This document shows positions 6,354 to 8,246 of a stretch of DNA of 8,246 nt, piece after piece. This stretch comes from an uncultured Bacteroidaceae bacterium. Its GTDB lineage: Bacteria; Bacteroidota; Bacteroidia; Bacteroidales; Bacteroidaceae. The stretch lies in the NCBI GenBank assembly GCA_934364765.1, contig CAKRMO010000040.1, forward strand, positions 1-8,246, read 5' to 3'. The position numbers and the translations under genes were made by a program. Below the pieces are notes generated by a model. That model was not told the DNA's origin. It worked only from the letters and a program-made list of their open reading frames with translations, and searched no databases. Position 1 is the stretch's first letter, and every line of letters begins with the position of its first letter.

Positions 6354-7610
6354 TTATTGCTGTTGCGCCTCTTCGGCGGGTATTATGCGGAAAAGCTTGT
6401 CGCTTTTCCTGATTTTAACTTCCACGGGCAGGGAAACGTGCCAGCCTTTCTCCGCCGTCTCCACCGGGTTCATGTCATAGCGTATCTCTGAAGCGTTGAA
6501 ATAAACCGCACCTGTGGTTGGACCGGTAACAAGCAGCTTGTCGCCCTTGTGAATTTCGACCGCCTCAATGACAAACTCGCCCACTCCGAGGTTGGAATAG
6601 TATTTCACGCCCTTGCCGGCATAAACTTTCCGCTCTGTGGCAAGACTCCCGTATTTCTCGTTCCATTCCCCGAGCCGCCGCCCCAAATAGTAGCCGTCCC
6701 AAAAGCCACGGTTGAACACCGTTGCCAGACGTCCGTCCCATTCGTCCTTCTTCTTTTCGGTGAAAGTGCCGTCAACAATAGCCTGCAAAGCCTCCTTGTA
6801 GCATTTCACCACTGTAAGCACATATTCCGGGCCGCGTGCGCGCCCCTCAATCTTGAACACCCTTACACCGGCATCCACCATACGGTCGAGAAAGCGTATT
6901 GTCTTCAAGTCCTTGGGCGACATTATATATTTGTTGTCTATGTCCAGCTCCGTGCCGGTTTCGCGGTCGCGCACGGTGTAGCCGCGCCGGCACACCTGAA
7001 GGCACTGCCCGCGGTTTGCGCTGCGGTTAAGGTTGTCGAGGCTCATGTAGCATTTTCCGCTGACCGCCATGCACAACGCGCCGTGGCAGAACATTTCTAT
7101 CCTCACCCGCTCCCCCTTGGGCCCGCATATATTCCGGTTTTGAATGTCCGAGTATATGCGCTTCACCTTGTCAAGGCTCAGCTCCCTTGCAAGCACCGCC
7201 ACATCGGCAAACTGCGAGTAAAATCGCAGGGCTTCGGTGTTGCTTATATTAAGTTGCGTGGAAAGGTGCACCTCCATGCCCTTTTCGCGGCAATACATTA
7301 TGACGGCGATGTCGGAGGCTATAATCGCGCTTATCCCGGCTTCGCACGCGGCATCCACGATCTCGTGCATCTGCTGCATATCATCGTCATAAATTATTGT
7401 GTTCACCGTGAGGTAGCTTTTCACTCCGCGCTCGCGGCACAGCGACGCAATTTCCCTCAGGTCGGAAATGTCGAAATGGTTGGCGGAGTGCGAGCGCATA
7501 TTCAGCGTGCCCACGCCAAAGTAAACCGAACCCGCGCCCGCCTGAAAAGCCGCGAAAAGCGACTCACGCGAGCCTACAGGCGCCATTATTTCAAATTCTT
7601 CAATTTTCAT
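6354..7610 (-). CDS. U32 family protein, TrhP/YegQ-type RNA hydroxylase-like
   Basis: A 418-residue member of the so-called peptidase U32 family. Characterised relatives (TrhP, RlhA, UbiU/UbiV) are not proteases in practice but Fe-S proteins for RNA or ubiquinone hydroxylation. TrhP makes 5-hydroxyuridine at tRNA position 34 using prephenate. The start MKIEEFEIMAPVGSRESL and AGAGSVYFG (24-32) open an alpha/beta barrel. The U32 signature fits fully at 172-190 (E172, F174, G177, C180, G185, C187, S190). Four cysteines placed as in TrhP (C180, C187, C203, C207) are the likely cluster ligands. FKIEGRARG (252-260) and the C-terminal beta domain (about 330-412, from ATERKVYAGKGV) follow. Length is nearer TrhP (about 450) than RlhA (about 650). 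The ATG overlaps the upstream stop by 11 nt, implying translational coupling. The exact RNA target is unknown. Confidence 0.92.
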   Translation of the reverse strand: MKIEEFEIMAPVGSRESLFAAFQAGAGSVYFGVGTLNMRSHSANHFDISDLREIASLCRERGVKSYLTVNTIIYDDDMQQMHEIVDAACEAGISAIIASDIAVIMYCREKGMEVHLSTQLNISNTEALRFYSQFADVAVLARELSLDKVKRIYSDIQNRNICGPKGERVRIEMFCHGALCMAVSGKCYMSLDNLNRSANRGQCLQVCRRGYTVRDRETGTELDIDNKYIMSPKDLKTIRFLDRMVDAGVRVFKIEGRARGPEYVLTVVKCYKEALQAIVDGTFTEKKKDEWDGRLATVFNRGFWDGYYLGRRLGEWNEKYGSLATERKVYAGKGVKYYSNLGVGEFVIEAVEIHKGDKLLVTGPTTGAVYFNASEIRYDMNPVETAEKGWHVSLPVEVKIRKSDKLFRIIPAEEAQQQ

Positions 7611-8246
7611 CGTGCAATATTTCGTGAGCGGGTTCTGCCGAAGCCGCAGTTTTCCTGTTGTATATCCTTATGAGCAACGCGGCAATCACGGCTGCCGCCA
7701 CCGCTATAGCCACGGCATTCACCGTTCCGCCCACAAGCAGCGAGAACGTGGCGTTCTTCGAAGCGCACAGTGCCACGACCACGCAAAGCGAATTGTTCAC
7801 CACATGGCAAACCACAGAGGGCAAGATGCTTCCCGTGCGCACATACAGCCACCCGAGCAATATGCCTATTACGAAAGCCGCAGGAATCTGTGCCGGATTG
7901 AAATGCACCAAGCCGAACACGAGCGCGGTTACAGGCACGGCAACCACCGCCTTCACCTTACTCTCGAGCAACGAACCGAGGAATGCGCGGCGGAACACCA
8001 ATTCCTCGGCCACAGGTCCTGCCACCGCAAGGCAGAATATGCCGAGCGGATTGTGCATCAGCGAGTCCATGCTTCCGCCAAGGCTGTCGCTCAAGTCAAG
8101 AAGCTCCTCAACATAGCTCATCGGCACAAGAGCAAGGACAAGTATCACCACCGCCAGCGGCAAAACCGTATTGCGGCGCACAAGTCCCGCCTGGGGCGAC
8201 AGCAGCCGCCAACTGTAAAGCGCACCTATTGTCAGCGCATAGATGG
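7600..8246 (-). CDS. CPBP family intramembrane protease (CAAX/Abi type), 5' end missing
   Basis: The frame is open from the right edge to the TGA at 7602-7600, giving 215 complete codons, so the true start lies outside. A GTG at 8181 is in frame but unlikely to be the start, because 21 sensible codons precede it (IYALTIGALYSW and on), part of an N-terminal helix. The three CPBP motifs are intact: EELVFRR (about 8007-7987) with the catalytic Glu pair and Arg, FGLVHF (about 7917-7900) and HVVNN (about 7806-7792). Several membrane helices surround them, including a C-terminal one (NAVAIAVAAAVIAALLI) followed by a charged tail. Family members are glutamate-type intramembrane endopeptidases related to eukaryotic Rce1; bacterial ones serve in peptide processing, bacteriocin self-protection or unknown roles. 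No bacteriocin gene is seen nearby. It overlaps the U32 gene by 11 nt. Confidence 0.9.
   Translation of the reverse strand, partial: IYALTIGALYSWRLLSPQAGLVRRNTVLPLAVVILVLALVPMSYVEELLDLSDSLGGSMDSLMHNPLGIFCLAVAGPVAEELVFRRAFLGSLLESKVKAVVAVPVTALVFGLVHFNPAQIPAAFVIGILLGWLYVRTGSILPSVVCHVVNNSLCVVVALCASKNATFSLLVGGTVNAVAIAVAAAVIAALLIRIYNRKTAASAEPAHEILHDEN

Noticed and set aside
6549..7673. Plus-strand open frame of 374 codons antisense to the U32 gene
   Set aside because: The minus strand carries a U32 protein with full family signature, and the antisense translation shows no recognisable domain. It is rich in His, Ala and Val as expected from a shadow of G/C-biased codons.
7600..8246. CPBP protease as an immunity protein of a bacteriocin cluster
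   Set aside because: No double-glycine leader peptide, LanC/YcaO-type enzyme or ABC exporter is seen in the window; the neighbours are housekeeping-like.

Overview
The window looks like chromosomal DNA of a Bacteroidota member, most likely order Bacteroidales. Three things point that way: a large DUF2723 (GT117/TMEM260-type) membrane protein typical of that phylum, a textbook Bacteroidota promoter (TTTG-N20-TAATTTTG) in front of it, and very short A/T-rich gene junctions mostly without Shine-Dalgarno sequences. A narrower placement (for example Muribaculaceae or a Prevotella relative) is only a guess. All genes lie on the minus strand. Long plus-strand open frames are antisense shadows.

Right part, read in the direction of transcription from 8246 down to 2584: a five-gene tandem. 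It holds a CPBP-family intramembrane protease (5' end outside the window), a U32-family protein of the TrhP/YegQ RNA-hydroxylase type, an exported GH2 beta-galactosidase-like enzyme, a DUF554 membrane protein and a GNAT acetyltransferase. Junctions are an 11-nt overlap, then gaps of 10, 61 and 6 nt, so most or all are probably co-transcribed from a promoter beyond the right edge. The products do not form an obvious pathway; they look like housekeeping and stress genes with one carbohydrate enzyme among them. No SusC/SusD or regulator genes are present, so this is not a classical polysaccharide-utilization locus.

Middle part, 2198-2583: a 386-nt gene-free, largely A/T-rich interval. It holds a hairpin with flanking A and T tracts (a likely bidirectional terminator closing the operon), a cluster of inverted and direct repeats around the motif TATGTCyGATA, the promoter of the next gene, and an 8-bp perfect hairpin in that gene's leader. 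The segment next to the acetyltransferase stop, together with that protein's atypical last residues, may be repeat-derived; this is a weak inference.

Left part, 1-2197: the N-terminal 732 residues of the DUF2723/GT117 polytopic membrane protein, whose 3' end runs off the left edge.

No clearly new multi-gene system is visible. The points most worth a second look are the repeat-rich intergenic interval, the structured leader of the GT117 gene, and the isolated GH2 enzyme in a non-PUL operon.
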